Origin: Abelmoschus esculentus
Taxonomy: Eukaryota; Streptophyta; Magnoliopsida; Malvales; Malvaceae
DNA: 64,000 bases
Direction: 5' to 3'
Assembly (NCBI GenBank): GCA_035048815.1
Contig: JAUCBN010000012.1
Coordinates: 12,778,001 to 12,842,000, forward strand
Positions 20,883 to 31,550 of this stretch are shown piece after piece (the stretch's first letter is position 1; the number at the start of each line of letters is the position of its first letter). The notes under the pieces were generated by a model. It was not told where the DNA came from. It ran no database searches and was given only the letters and a program-made list of their open reading frames with translations. The position numbers and the translations under genes are program-made.

Positions 20883-21046
20883 ATCAAGAAATGCGCGCTG
20901 AACGTACTAATAGGATCAACGGCGCGCGATTATGACTTGCGAGACTCTTTTAACATAAAAGCACGAGGGGGGACGTACCGACAATCCGAACCAAAAATTA
21001 ACTAAAAACATTAAAAAAAATAGAGGGATAAAACCGAGTCGAAAAA

Positions 21047-21165
21047 GGGGTGCAACACAAGGACTTCCTAGGAGGTCACCCATCCTAGTACTACTCTCGC
21101 CCAAGCACGCTTAACTACGGAGTTTTGATGCGATCCGGTGCATTAGTGCTGGTATGATCGTACCC
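21047..21165 (-). rRNA. 5S rRNA: 5S rRNA gene copy 75
   Basis: Changes C107T, G97A, C49T, G41A, C35G, G5A; copy 66 plus C107T. Confidence 0.96.
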
Positions 21166-21329
21166 GTTAAGGAATGCGCGCTGAACGTACTAATAGGATC
21201 AACGGCGCGCGATTATGACTTGCGAGACTCTTTTAACATAAAAGCACGAGGGGGGACGTACCGACAATCCGAACCAAAAATTCACTAAAAACATTAAAAA
21301 AAATAGAGGGATAAAACCGAGTCGAAAAA

Positions 21330-21448
21330 GGGGTGCAACACGAGGACTTCCCAGGAGGTCAACCATCCTAGTACTACTCTCGCCCAAGCACGCTTAACTG
21401 CGAAGTTCTGATGGGATCCGGTGCATTAGTGCTGGTATGATCGCACCC
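21330..21448 (-). rRNA. 5S rRNA: 5S rRNA gene copy 76
   Basis: Changes G87T, C46T, as copy 67, with the same shortened spacer to its right. Confidence 0.97.
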
Positions 21449-21612
21449 GTCAAGGAATGCGCGCTGAACGTACTAATAGGTCAACGGCCCGCGATTATGA
21501 CTTGCGAGACTCTTTTAACATAAAAGCACGAGGGGGGACGTACCGACAATCCGAACCAACAATTAACTAAAAACATTAAAAAAAAATAGAGGGATAAAAC
21601 CGAGTCGAAAAA

Positions 21613-21731
21613 GGGGTGCAACACGAGGACTTCCCAGGAGGTCATTCATCCTAGTACTACTCTCGCCCAAGCACGGTTAACTGCGGAGTTCTGATGGGAT
21701 CCGGTGCATTAGTGCTGGTATGATCGCACCC
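21613..21731 (-). rRNA. 5S rRNA: 5S rRNA gene copy 77
   Basis: Changes G87A, G86A, G56C, as copy 68. Confidence 0.96.
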
Positions 21732-21897
21732 GTCAAGAAATGCGCGCTGAACGTACTAATAGGATCAACGGCGCGCGATTATGACTTGCGAGACTCTTTT
21801 AACATAAAAGCACGAGGGGGGACGTACCGACAATCCGAACCAAAAATTAACTAAAAACATTAAAAAAAAAATAGAGGGATAAAACCGAGTCGAAAAA

Positions 21898-22016
21898 GGG
21901 GTGCAACATTAGGACTTCCCAGGAGGTCACCCATCCTAGTACTACTCTCGCCCAAGCACGATTAACTGCAGAGTTCTGATGGGATCCGGTGCATTAGAGC
22001 TGGTATGATCGCACCC
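21898..22016 (-). rRNA. 5S rRNA: 5S rRNA gene copy 78
   Basis: Changes G108A, C107A, G56T, C47T, A19T. The right spacer has aaggtatgcgtg and taggaac. Confidence 0.97.
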
Positions 22017-22181
22017 GTCAAGGTATGCGTGCTGAACGTACTAATAGGAACAACGGCGCGCGATTATGACTTGCGAGACTCTTTTAACATAAAAGCACGA
22101 GGGGGGACGTACCGACAATCCGAACCAAAAATTAACTAAAAACATTAAAAAAAAATAGAGGGATAAAACCGAGTCGAAAAA

Positions 22182-22300
22182 GGGGTGCAACACAAGGACT
22201 TCCTAGGAGGTCACCCATCCTAGTACTACTCTCGCCCAAGCACGTTTAACTGCGGTGTTCTGATGGGATCCGGTGCATTAGTGCTGGTATGATCGCACCC
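22182..22300 (-). rRNA. 5S rRNA: 5S rRNA gene copy 79
   Basis: Changes C107T, G97A, G56A, T45A. Confidence 0.97.
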
Positions 22301-22465
22301 GTTAAAGAATGCGCGCTGAACGTACTAATAGGATCAACGGCGCGCGATTATGACTTGCGAGACTCTTTTAACATAAAAGCACGAGGGGGGACGTACCGAC
22401 AATCCGAACCAAAAATTAACTAAAAACATTAAAAAAAAATAGAGGGATAAAACCGAGTCGAAAAA

Positions 22466-22584
22466 GGGGTGCAACACAAGGACTTCCTAGGAGGTCACCC
22501 ATCCTAGTACTACTCTCGCCCAAGCACGCTTAACTGCGGTGTTCTGATGGGATCCGGTGCATTAGTGCTGGTATGATCGCACCC
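22466..22584 (-). rRNA. 5S rRNA: 5S rRNA gene copy 80
   Basis: Changes C107T, G97A, T45A. Confidence 0.97.
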
Positions 22585-22748
22585 GTTAAAGAATGCGCGC
22601 TGAACGTACTAATAGGATCAACGGCGCGCGATTATGACTTGCGAGACTCTTTTAACATAAAAGCACGAGGGGGGACGTACCGACAATCCGAACCAAAAAT
22701 TAACTAAAAACATTAAAAAAAATAGAGGGATAAAACCGAGTCGAAAAA

Positions 22749-22867
22749 AAGGTGCAACATTAGGACTTCCCAGGAGGTCACCCATCCTAGTACTACTCTC
22801 ACCCAAGCACGCTTAACTGCGGAGTTCTGATGCGATCCGGTGCATTAGTGCTGGTATGATCGTACCC
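22749..22867 (-). rRNA. 5S rRNA: 5S rRNA gene copy 81
   Basis: Changes C119T, C118T, G108A, C107A, C67T, C35G, G5A. It combines the 3' markers of copy 72 with the 5' G5A of copies 66 and 75, so it is probably recombinant. Confidence 0.95.
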
Positions 22868-23031
22868 GTTAAGGAATGCGCGCTGAACGTACTAATAGGA
22901 TCAACGGCGCGCGATTATGACTTGCGAGACTCTTTTAACATAAAAGCACGAGGGGGGACGTACCGACAATCCGAACCAAAAATTCACTAAAAACATTAAA
23001 AAAAATAGAGGGATAAAACCGAGTCGAAAAA

Positions 23032-23150
23032 GGGGTGCAACACGAGGACTTCCCAGGAGGTCAACCATCCTAGTACTACTCTCGCCCAAGCACGCTTAAC
23101 TGCGGAGTTCTGATGCGATCCGGTGCATTAGTGCTGGTATGATCGCACCC
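23032..23150 (-). rRNA. 5S rRNA: 5S rRNA gene copy 82
   Basis: Changes G87T, C35G. Confidence 0.97.
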
Positions 23151-23315
23151 GTCAAGGAATGCGCGCTGAACGTACTAATAGGATCAACGGCGCGCGATTA
23201 TGACTTACGAGACTCTTTTAACATAAAAGCACGAGGGGGGACGTACCGACAATCCGAACCAAAAATTAACTAAAAACATTAAAAAAAAATAGAGGGATAA
23301 AACCGAGTCGAAAAA

Positions 23316-23434
23316 GGGGTGCAACACAAGGACTTCCTAGGAGGTCACCCATCCTAGTACTACTCTCGCCCAAGCACGCTTAACTGCGGTGTTCTGATGG
23401 GATCCGGTGCATTAGTGCTGGTATGATCGCACCC
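23316..23434 (-). rRNA. 5S rRNA: 5S rRNA gene copy 83
   Basis: Changes C107T, G97A, T45A. Confidence 0.97.
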
Positions 23435-23598
23435 GTTAAAGAATGCGCGCTGAACGTACTAATAGGATCAACGGCGCGCGATTATGACTTGCGAGACTCT
23501 TTTAACATAAAAGCACGAGGGGGGACGTACCGACAATCCGAACCAAAAATTAACTAAAAACATTAAAAAAAATAGAGGGATAAAACCGAGTCGAAAAA

Positions 23599-23717
23599 AA
23601 GGTGCAACACGAGGACTTTCCAGGAGGTCACCCATCCTAGTACTACTCTCACCCAAGCACGCTTAACTGCGGAGTTCTGATGCGATCCGGTGCATTAGTG
23701 CTGGTATGATCGCACCC
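23599..23717 (-). rRNA. 5S rRNA: 5S rRNA gene copy 84
   Basis: Changes C119T, C118T, G99A, C67T, C35G; T-run of seven at the 3' end. Confidence 0.96.
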
Positions 23718-23882
23718 GTCAAGGAATGCGCGCTGAACGTACTAATAGGATCAACGGCGCGCGATTATGACTTACGAGACTCTTTTAACATAAAAGCACG
23801 AGGGGGGACGTACCGACAATCCGAACCAAAAATTAACTAAAAACATTAAAAAAAAATAGAGGGATAAAACCGAGTCGAAAAA

Positions 23883-24001
23883 GGGGTGCAACATTAGGAC
23901 TTCCCAGGAGGTCACCCATCCTAGTACTACTCTCGCCCAAGCATGCTTAACTGCGGAGTTCTGATGGGATCCGGTGCATTAGTGATGGGATGATCGCACC
24001 C
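23883..24001 (-). rRNA. 5S rRNA: 5S rRNA gene copy 85
   Basis: Changes G108A, C107A, G58A, G17T, A13C; near copy 73. Confidence 0.97.
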
Positions 24002-24166
24002 GTCAAGGATTGCGCGCTGAACGTACTAATAGGATCAACGGCGTGCGATTATGACTTGCGAGACTCTTTTAACATAAAAGCACGAGGGGGGACGTACCGA
24101 CAATCCGAACCAAAAATTAACTAAAAACATTAAAAAAAAATAGAGGGATAAAACCGAGTCGAAAAA

Positions 24167-24285
24167 GGGGTGCAACACGAGGACTTCCCAAGAGGTCACC
24201 CATCCTAGTACTACTCTCGCCCAAGCACGCTTAACTACGGAGTTCTGATGGGATCCGGTGCATTAGTGCTGGTATGATCGCACCC
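24167..24285 (-). rRNA. 5S rRNA: 5S rRNA gene copy 86
   Basis: Changes C95T, C49T. Confidence 0.97.
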
Positions 24286-24450
24286 GTCAAGAAATGCGCG
24301 CTGAACGTACTAATAGGATCAACGGCGCGCGATTATGACTTGCGAGACTCTTTTAACATAAAAGCACGAGGGGGGACGTACCGACAATCCGAACCAAAAA
24401 TTAACTAAAAACATTAAAAAAAAATAGAGGGATAAAACTGAGTCGAAAAA

Positions 24451-24569
24451 GGGGTGCAACACGAGGACTTCCCAAGAGGTCACCCATCCTAGTACTACTC
24501 TCGCCCGAGCACGCTTAACTGCGGAGTTCTGATGGGATCCGGTGCATTAGTGCTGGTATGAACGCACCC
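24451..24569 (-). rRNA. 5S rRNA: 5S rRNA gene copy 87
   Basis: Changes C95T, T63C, A8T, as copy 64, with the same gaaagtactaata spacer. Confidence 0.97.
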
Positions 24570-24734
24570 GTCAAAGAATGCGCGCTGAAAGTACTAATAG
24601 GATCAACGGCGCGCGATTATGACTTCCGAGACTCTTTTAACATAAAAGCACGAGGGGGGACGTACCGACAATCCGAACCAAAAATTAACTAAAAACATTA
24701 AAAAAAAATAGAGGGATAAAACCGAGTCGAAAAA

Positions 24735-24853
24735 GGGGTGCAACACGAGGACTTCCCAGGAGGTCACCCATCCTAGTACTACTCTCCCCCAAGCACGCTT
24801 CACTGCGGAGTTCTGATTGGATCCGGTGCATTAGTGCTGGTATGATCGCACCC
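24735..24853 (-). rRNA. 5S rRNA: 5S rRNA gene copy 88
   Basis: Changes C67G, T53G, C36A. Confidence 0.97.
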
Positions 24854-25017
24854 GTCTAGAAATGCGCGCTGAACGTACTAATAGGATCAACGGCGCGCGA
24901 TTATGACTTGCGAGACTCTTTTAACATAAAAGCACGAGGGGGGACGTACCGACAATCCGAACCAAAAATTAACTAAAAACATTAAAAAAAATAGAGGGAT
25001 AAAACCGAGTCGAAAAA

Positions 25018-25136
25018 GGGGTGCAACACGAGGACTTCCTAGGAGGTCACCCATCCTAGTACTACTCTCGCCCAAGCACGCTTAACTACGGAGTTCTGAT
25101 GCGATCCGGTGCATTAGTGCTGGTATGATCGTACCC
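25018..25136 (-). rRNA. 5S rRNA: 5S rRNA gene copy 89
   Basis: Changes G97A, C49T, C35G, G5A. Confidence 0.96.
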
Positions 25137-25300
25137 GTTAAGGAATGCGCGCTGAACGTACTAATAGGATCAACGGCGCGCGATTATGACTTGCGAGACT
25201 CTTTTAACATAAAAGCACGAGGGGGGACGTACCGACAATCCGAACCAAAAATTCACTAAAAACATTAAAAAAAATAGAGGGATAAAACCGAGTCGAAAAA

Positions 25301-25419
25301 GGGGTGCAACACGAGGACTTCCCAGGAGGTCAACCATCCTAGTACTACTCTCGCCCAAGCACGCTTAACTGCGAAGTTCTGATGGGATCCGGTGCATTAG
25401 TGCTGGTATGATCGCACCC
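25301..25419 (-). rRNA. 5S rRNA: 5S rRNA gene copy 90
   Basis: Changes G87T, C46T; third appearance of the copy 67 type. Confidence 0.97.
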
Positions 25420-25583
25420 GTCAAGGAATGCGCGCTGAACGTACTAATAGGTCAACGGCCCGCGATTATGACTTGCGAGACTCTTTTAACATAAAAGCAC
25501 GAGGGGGGACGTACCGACAATCCGAACCAACAATTAACTAAAAACATTAAAAAAAAATAGAGGGATAAAACCGAGTCGAAAAA

Positions 25584-25702
25584 GGGGTGCAACACGAGGA
25601 CTTCCCAGGAGGTCATCCATCCTAGTACTACTCTCGCCCAAGCACGGTTAACTGCGGAGTTCTGATGGGATCCGGTGCATTAGTGCTGGTATGATCGCAC
25701 CC
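25584..25702 (-). rRNA. 5S rRNA: 5S rRNA gene copy 91
   Basis: Changes G87A, G56C; as copy 68 without G86A. Confidence 0.97.
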
Positions 25703-25868
25703 GTCAAGAAATGCGCGCTGAACGTACTAATAGGATCAACGGCGCGCGATTATGACTTGCGAGACTCTTTTAACATAAAAGCACGAGGGGGGACGTACCG
25801 ACAATCCGAACCAAAAATTAACTAAAAACATTAAAAAAAAAATAGAGGGATAAAACCGAGTCGAAAAA

Positions 25869-25987
25869 GGGGTGCAACATTAGGACTTCCCAGGAGGTCA
25901 CCCATCCTAGTACTACTCTCGCACAAGCACGCTTAACTGCGGAGTTCTGATGGGATCCGGTGCATTAGAGCTGGTATGATCGCACCC
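25869..25987 (-). rRNA. 5S rRNA: 5S rRNA gene copy 92
   Basis: Changes G108A, C107A, G65T, A19T. The right spacer has taggagc. Confidence 0.97.
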
Positions 25988-26152
25988 GTCAAGGTATGCG
26001 CGCTGAACGTACTAATAGGAGCAACGGCGCGCGATTATGACTTGCGAGACTCTTTTAACATAAAAGCACGAGGGGGGACGTACCGACAATCCGAACCAAA
26101 AATTAACTAAAAACATTAAAAAAAAATAGAGGGATAAAACCGAGTCGAAAAA

Positions 26153-26271
26153 GGGGTGCAACACAAGGACTTCCTAGGAGGTCACCCATCCTAGTACTAC
26201 TCTCGCCCAAGCACGCTTAACTGCGGTGTTCTGATGGGATCCGGTGCATTAGTGCTGGTATGATCGCACCC
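26153..26271 (-). rRNA. 5S rRNA: 5S rRNA gene copy 93
   Basis: Changes C107T, G97A, T45A. Confidence 0.97.
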
Positions 26272-26436
26272 GTTAAAGAATGCGCGCTGAACGTACTAAT
26301 AGGATCAACGGCGCGCGATTATGACTTGCGAGACTCTTTTAACATAAAAGCACGAGGGGGGACGTACCGACAATCCGAACCAAAAATTAACTAAAAACAT
26401 TAAAAAAAAATAGAGGGATAAAACCGAGTCGAAAAA

Positions 26437-26555
26437 AAGGTGCAACACGAGGACTTCCCAGGAGGTCACCCATCCTAGTACTACTCTTACCCAAGCACGC
26501 TTCACTGCGGAGTTCTGATGCGATCCGGTGCATTAGTGCTGGTATGATCGCACCC
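26437..26555 (-). rRNA. 5S rRNA: 5S rRNA gene copy 94
   Basis: Changes C119T, C118T, G68A, C67T, T53G, C35G. The IE loses its CG, and the 3' T-run is seven. Confidence 0.95.
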
Positions 26556-26720
26556 ATCAAGGAATGCGCGCTGAACGTACTAATAGGATCAACGGCGCGC
26601 GATTATGACTTGCGAGACTCTTTTAACATAAAAGCACGAGGGGGGACGTACCGACAATCCGAACCAAAAATTAACTAAAAACATTAAAAAAAAATAGAGG
26701 GATAAAACCGAGTCGAAAAA

Positions 26721-26839
26721 GGGGTGCAACATTAAGACTTCCCAGGAGGTCACCCATCCTAGTACTACTCTCGCCCAAGCACGCTTCACTGCGGAGTTCT
26801 GATGGGATCCGGTGCATTAGTGCTGGGATGATTGCACCC
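26721..26839 (-). rRNA. 5S rRNA: 5S rRNA gene copy 95
   Basis: Changes G108A, C107A, C105T, T53G, A13C, G7A. Confidence 0.96.
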
Positions 26840-27004
26840 GTCAAGGAATGCGCGCTGGACGTACTAATAGGATCAACGGCGCGCGATTATGACTTGCGAG
26901 ACTCTTTTAACATAAAAGCACGAGGGGGGACGTACCGACAATCCGAACCAAAAATTAACTAAAAACATTAAAAAAAAATAGAGGGATAAAACCGAGTCGA
27001 AAAA

Positions 27005-27123
27005 GGGGTGCAACACGAGGACTTCCCAAGAGGTCACCCATCCTAGTACTACTCTCGCCCAAGCACGCTTAACTACGGAGTTCTGATGGGATCCGGTGCA
27101 TTAGTGCTGGTATGATCGCACCC
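27005..27123 (-). rRNA. 5S rRNA: 5S rRNA gene copy 96
   Basis: Changes C95T, C49T, as copy 86. Confidence 0.97.
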
Positions 27124-27289
27124 GTCAAGAAATGCGCGCTGAACGTACTAATAGGATCAACGGCGCGCGATTATGACTTGCGAGACTCTTTTAACATAAA
27201 AGCACGAGGGGGGACGTACCGACAATCCGAACCAAAAATTAACTAAAAACATTAAAAAAAAAATAGAGGGATAAAACCGAGTCGAAAAA

Positions 27290-27408
27290 GGGGTGCAACA
27301 CGAGGACTTCCCAAGAGGTCACCCATCCTAGTACTACTCTCGCCCGAGCACGCTTAACTGCGGAGTTCTGATGGGATCCGGTGCATTAGTGCTGGTATGA
27401 ACGCACCC
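27290..27408 (-). rRNA. 5S rRNA: 5S rRNA gene copy 97
   Basis: Changes C95T, T63C, A8T, as copies 64 and 87. Confidence 0.97.
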
Positions 27409-27573
27409 GTCAAAGAATGCGCGCTGAAAGTACTAATAGGATCAACGGCGCGCGATTATGACTTCCGAGACTCTTTTAACATAAAAGCACGAGGGGGGAC
27501 GTACCGACAATCCGAACCAAAAATTAACTAAAAACATTAAAAAAAAATAGAGGGATAAAACCGAGTCGAAAAA

Positions 27574-27692
27574 GGGGTGCAACACGAGGACTTCCCAGGA
27601 GGTCACCCATCCTAGTACTACTCTCGCTCAAGCACGCTTAACTGTAGAGTTCTGATTGGATCCGGTGCATTAGTGCTGGTATGATCGCACCC
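27574..27692 (-). rRNA. 5S rRNA: 5S rRNA gene copy 98
   Basis: Changes G65A, G48A, C47T, C36A. Confidence 0.97.
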
Positions 27693-27856
27693 GTCAAGAA
27701 ATGCGCGCTGAACGTACTAATAGGATCAACGGCGCGCGATTATGACTTGCGAGACTCTTTTAACATAAAAGCACGAGGGGGGACGTACCGACAATCCGAA
27801 CCAAAAATTAACTAAAAACATTAAAAAAAATAGAGGGATAAAACCGAGTCGAAAAA

Positions 27857-27975
27857 GGGGTGCAACACGAGGACTTCCTAGGAGGTCACCCATCCTAGTA
27901 CTACTCTCGCCCAAGCACGCTTAACTACGGAGTTCTGATGCGATCCGGTGCATTAGTGCTGGTATGATCGTACCC
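27857..27975 (-). rRNA. 5S rRNA: 5S rRNA gene copy 99
   Basis: Changes G97A, C49T, C35G, G5A, as copy 89. Confidence 0.96.
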
Positions 27976-28139
27976 GTCAAGGAATGCGCGCTGAACGTAC
28001 TAATAGGATCAACGGCGCGCGATTATGACTTGCGAGACTCTTTTAACATAAAAGCACGAGGGGGGACGTACCGACAATCCGAACCAAAAATTCACTAAAA
28101 ACATTAAAAAAAATAGAGGGATAAAACCGAGTCGAAAAA

Positions 28140-28258
28140 GGGGTGCAACACGAGGACTTCCCAGGAGGTCATCCATCCTAGTACTACTCTCGCCCAAGCA
28201 CGGTTAACTGCGGAGTTCTGATGGGATCCGGTGCATTAGTGCTGGTATGATCGCACCC
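28140..28258 (-). rRNA. 5S rRNA: 5S rRNA gene copy 100 (junction unit)
   Basis: Changes G87A, G56C, the copy 91 gene type, but preceded by the copy 90 spacer type (ttcactaaaa). This indicates loss of one unit between 28092 and 28172. Confidence 0.96.
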
Positions 28259-28424
28259 GTCAAAGAATGCGCGCTGAACGTACTAATAGGATCAACGGCG
28301 CGCGATTATGACTTGCGAGACTCTTTTAACATAAAAGCACGAGGGGGGACGTACCGACAATCCGAACCAAAAATTAACTAAAAACATTAAAAAAAAAATA
28401 GAGGGATAAAACCGAGTTGAAAAA

Positions 28425-28543
28425 GGGGTGCAACACGAGGACTTCCCAAGAGGTCACCCATCCTAGTACTACTCTCGCCCAAGCACGCTTAACTGCGGAG
28501 TTCTGATGGGATCCGGTGCATTAGAGCTAGTATGATCGCACCC
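28425..28543 (-). rRNA. 5S rRNA: 5S rRNA gene copy 101
   Basis: Changes C95T, A19T, C15T, with taggaac in the right spacer. Confidence 0.97.
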
Positions 28544-28707
28544 GTCAAGGTATGCGCGCTGAACGTACTAATAGGAACAACGGCGCGCGATTATGACTTG
28601 CGAGACTCTTTTAACATAAAAGCACGAGGGGGGACGTACCGACAATCCGAACCAAAAATTAACTAAAAACATTAAAAAAAATAGAGGGATAAAACCGAGT
28701 CGAAAAA

Positions 28708-28826
28708 GGGGTGCAACACAAGGACTTCCTAGGAGGTCACCCATCCTAGTACTACTCTCGCCCAAGCACGCTTAACTGCGGAGTTCTGATGCGATCCGGT
28801 GCATTAGTGCTGGTATGATCGCACCC
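28708..28826 (-). rRNA. 5S rRNA: 5S rRNA gene copy 102
   Basis: Changes C107T, G97A, C35G. Confidence 0.97.
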
Positions 28827-28990
28827 GTCAAGGAATGCGCGCTGAACGTACTAATAGGATCAACGGCGCGCGATTATGACTTGCGAGACTCTTTTAACAT
28901 AAAAGCACGAGGGGGGACGTACCGACAATCCGAACCAAAAATTAACTAAAAACATTAAAAAAAATAGAGGGATAAAACCGAGTCGAAAAA

Positions 28991-29109
28991 GGGGTGCAAG
29001 ACGAGGACTTCCCAGGAGGTCACCCATCCTAGTACTACTCTCGCCCAAGCACGTTTGACTGCGGAGTTCTGATGGGGTCCAGTGCATTAGTGCTGGTATG
29101 ATCGCACCC
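28991..29109 (-). rRNA. 5S rRNA: 5S rRNA gene copy 103
   Basis: Changes G110C, G56A, T53C, T33C, C29T. Confidence 0.96.
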
Positions 29110-29275
29110 GTCAAAGAATGCGCGCTGAACGTACTAATAGGATCAACGGCGCGCGATTATGACTTGCGAGACTCTTTTAACATAAAAGCACGAGGGGGGA
29201 CGTACCGACAATCCGAACCAAAAATTAACTAAAAACATTAAAAAAAAAATAGAGGTATAAAACCGAGTCGAAAAA

Positions 29276-29394
29276 GGGGTGCAACACGAGGACTTCCCAA
29301 GAGGTCACCCATCCTAGTACTACTCTCGCCCAAGCACGCTTGACTGCGGAGTTCTGATGGGATCCGGTGCATTAGTGCTGGTATGATCGCACCC
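29276..29394 (-). rRNA. 5S rRNA: 5S rRNA gene copy 104
   Basis: Changes C95T, T53C. Confidence 0.97.
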
Positions 29395-29558
29395 GTCAAG
29401 GAATGCGCGCTGAACGTACTAATAGGATCAACGACGCGCGATTATGACTTGCGAGACTCTTTTAACATAAAAGCACGAGGGGGGACGTACCGACAATCCG
29501 AACCAAAAATTAACTAAAAACATTAAAAAAAATAGAGGGATAAAACCGAGTCGAAAAA

Positions 29559-29677
29559 GGGGTGCAACACGAGGACTTCCCAGGAGGTCACCCATCCTAG
29601 TACTACACTCACCCAAGCACGCTTAATTGCGGAGTTGTGATGCGATCCGGTGCATTAGTGCTGGTATGATCGCACCC
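29559..29677 (-). rRNA. 5S rRNA: 5S rRNA gene copy 105
   Basis: Changes A71T, C67T, G51A, G41C, C35G; the first two hit the intermediate element. Confidence 0.96.
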
Positions 29678-29844
29678 GTCAAGGAATGCGCGCTGAACGT
29701 ACTAATAGGATCAACGGCGCGCGATTATGACTTGCGAGACTCTTTTAACATAAAAGCACGAGGGGGGACGTACCGACAATCCGAATCAAAAATTAACTAA
29801 AAACATTAAAAAAAAAGATAGAGGGATAAAACCGAGTCAAAAAA

Positions 29845-29963
29845 GGGGTGCAACACGAGGACTTCCCAAGAGGTCACCCATCCTAGTACTACTCTCGCCC
29901 AAGCACGCTTAACTGCGGAGTTCTGATGGGATCCGGTGCATTAGTGCTGGTATGATCGCACCC
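29845..29963 (-). rRNA. 5S rRNA: 5S rRNA gene copy 106
   Basis: Single change C95T. The left spacer gagtcaaaaaa extends the terminator T-run to six. Confidence 0.98.
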
Positions 29964-30127
29964 GTTAAGGAATGCGCGCTGAACGTACTAATAGGATCAA
30001 CGGCGCGCGATTATGACTTGCGAGACTCTTTTAACATAAAAGCACGAGGGGGACGTACCGACAATCCGAACCAAAAATTAACTAAAAACATTAAAAAAAA
30101 ATAGAGGGATAAAACCGAGTCGAAAAA

Positions 30128-30246
30128 GGGGTGCAACACGAGGACTTCCCAGGAGGTCACCCATCCTAGGACTACTCTCGCCCAAGCACGCTTAACTGCG
30201 GAGTTCTGATGGGACCCGGTGCATTAGTGTTGGTATTATCGCACCC
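30128..30246 (-). rRNA. 5S rRNA: 5S rRNA gene copy 107
   Basis: Changes A77C, A32G, G17A, C10A. The spacer starts ctcaagg (-1 C to G). Confidence 0.96.
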
Positions 30247-30413
30247 CTCAAGGAATGCGCGCTGAACGTACTAATAGGATCAATGGCGCGCGATTATGAC
30301 TTGCGAGACTCTTTTAACATAAAAGCACGAGGGGGGACGTACCGACAATCCGAACCAAAAATTAACTAAAAACATTAAAAAAAAAAATAGAGGTATAAAA
30401 CCGAGTCGAAAAA

Positions 30414-30532
30414 GGGGTGCAACACGAGGACTTCCCAGGAGGTCAACCATCCTAGTACTACTCCCGCCCACGCACGCTTAACTGCGGAGTTCTGATGGGA
30501 TCAGGTGCATTAGTGCTGGTATGATCGCACCC
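30414..30532 (-). rRNA. 5S rRNA: 5S rRNA gene copy 108
   Basis: Changes G87T, A69G, T62G, G30T. The left A-tract is A11, the longest seen. Confidence 0.96.
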
Positions 30533-30696
30533 ATCCAGGAATGCGCGCTGAACGTACTAATAGGATCAACGGCCCGCGATTATGACTTGCGAGACTCTTT
30601 TAACATAAAAGCACGAGGGGGGACGTACCGACAATCCGAACCAAAAATTAACTAAAAACATTAAAAAAAATAGAGGGATAAAACCGAGTCGAAAAA

Positions 30697-30815
30697 GGGG
30701 TGCAACACGAGGACTTCCCAGGAGGTCACCCATCCTAGTACTACACTCACCCAAGCACGCTTAATTGCGGAGTTGTGATGCGATCCGGTGCATTAGTGCT
30801 GGTATGATCGCACCC
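30697..30815 (-). rRNA. 5S rRNA: 5S rRNA gene copy 109
   Basis: Changes A71T, C67T, G51A, G41C, C35G; equals copy 105. Confidence 0.96.
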
Positions 30816-30981
30816 GTCAAGGAATGCGCGCTGAACGTACTAATAGGATCAACGGCGCGCGATTATGACTTGCGAGACTCTTTTAACATAAAAGCACGAG
30901 GGGGGACGTACCGACAATCCGAATCAAAAATTAACTAAAAACATTAAAAAAAAGATAGAGGGATAAAACCGAGTCAAAAAA

Positions 30982-31100
30982 GGGGTGCAACACGAGGACT
31001 TCCCAAGAGGTCACCCATCCTAGTACTACTCTCGCCCAAGCACGCTTAACTGCGGAGTTCTGATGGGATCCGGTGCATTAGTGCTGGTATGATCGCACCC
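30982..31100 (-). rRNA. 5S rRNA: 5S rRNA gene copy 110
   Basis: Single change C95T; equals copy 106. Confidence 0.98.
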
Positions 31101-31264
31101 GTTAAGGAATGCGCGCTGAACGTACTAATAGGATCAACGGCGCGCGATTATGACTTGCGAGACTCTTTTAACATAAAAGCACGAGGGGGACGTACCGACA
31201 ATCCGAACCAAAAATTAACTAAAAACATTAAAAAAAAATAGAGGGATAAAACCGAGTCGAAAAA

Positions 31265-31383
31265 GGGGTGCAACACGAGGACTTCCCAGGAGGTCACCCA
31301 TCCTAGGACTACTCTCGCCCAAGCACGCTTAACTGCGGAGTTCTGATGGGACCCGGTGCATTAGTGTTGGTATTATCGCACCC
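31265..31383 (-). rRNA. 5S rRNA: 5S rRNA gene copy 111
   Basis: Changes A77C, A32G, G17A, C10A; equals copy 107. Confidence 0.96.
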
Positions 31384-31550
31384 CTCAAGGAATGCGCGCT
31401 GAACGTACTAATAGGATCAATGGCGCGCGATTATGACTTGCGAGACTCTTTTAACATAAAAGCACGAGGGGGGACGTACCGACAATCCGAACCAAAAATT
31501 AACTAAAAACATTAAAAAAAAAAATAGAGGTATAAAACCGAGTCGAAAAA

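Larger units (their letters stand above)
18493..22867. repeat. Nine-unit higher-order repeat
   Basis: Copies 66-72 (18493-20314) recur as copies 75-81 (21047-22867) at offset 2554, or 2553 at the last gene. Shared markers include G5A with C35G, the spacer ttcactaaaa, a 3-bp-shorter spacer aataggtcaacggccc, the + strand gtcattcat change and T45A. Part of the block appears a third time as copies 89-94 from 25018. Confidence 0.9.
24167..28258. repeat. Ten-unit higher-order repeat with a fused unit
   Basis: Copies 86-89 (24167-25136) recur as copies 96-99 (27005-27975), 2838-2839 bp away, sharing A8T, C36A and G5A. After copy 99 one unit is missing. Copy 100 joins the left spacer type of copy 90 (ttcactaaaa) to the gene type of copy 91 (G87A, G56C). 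Confidence 0.85.
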
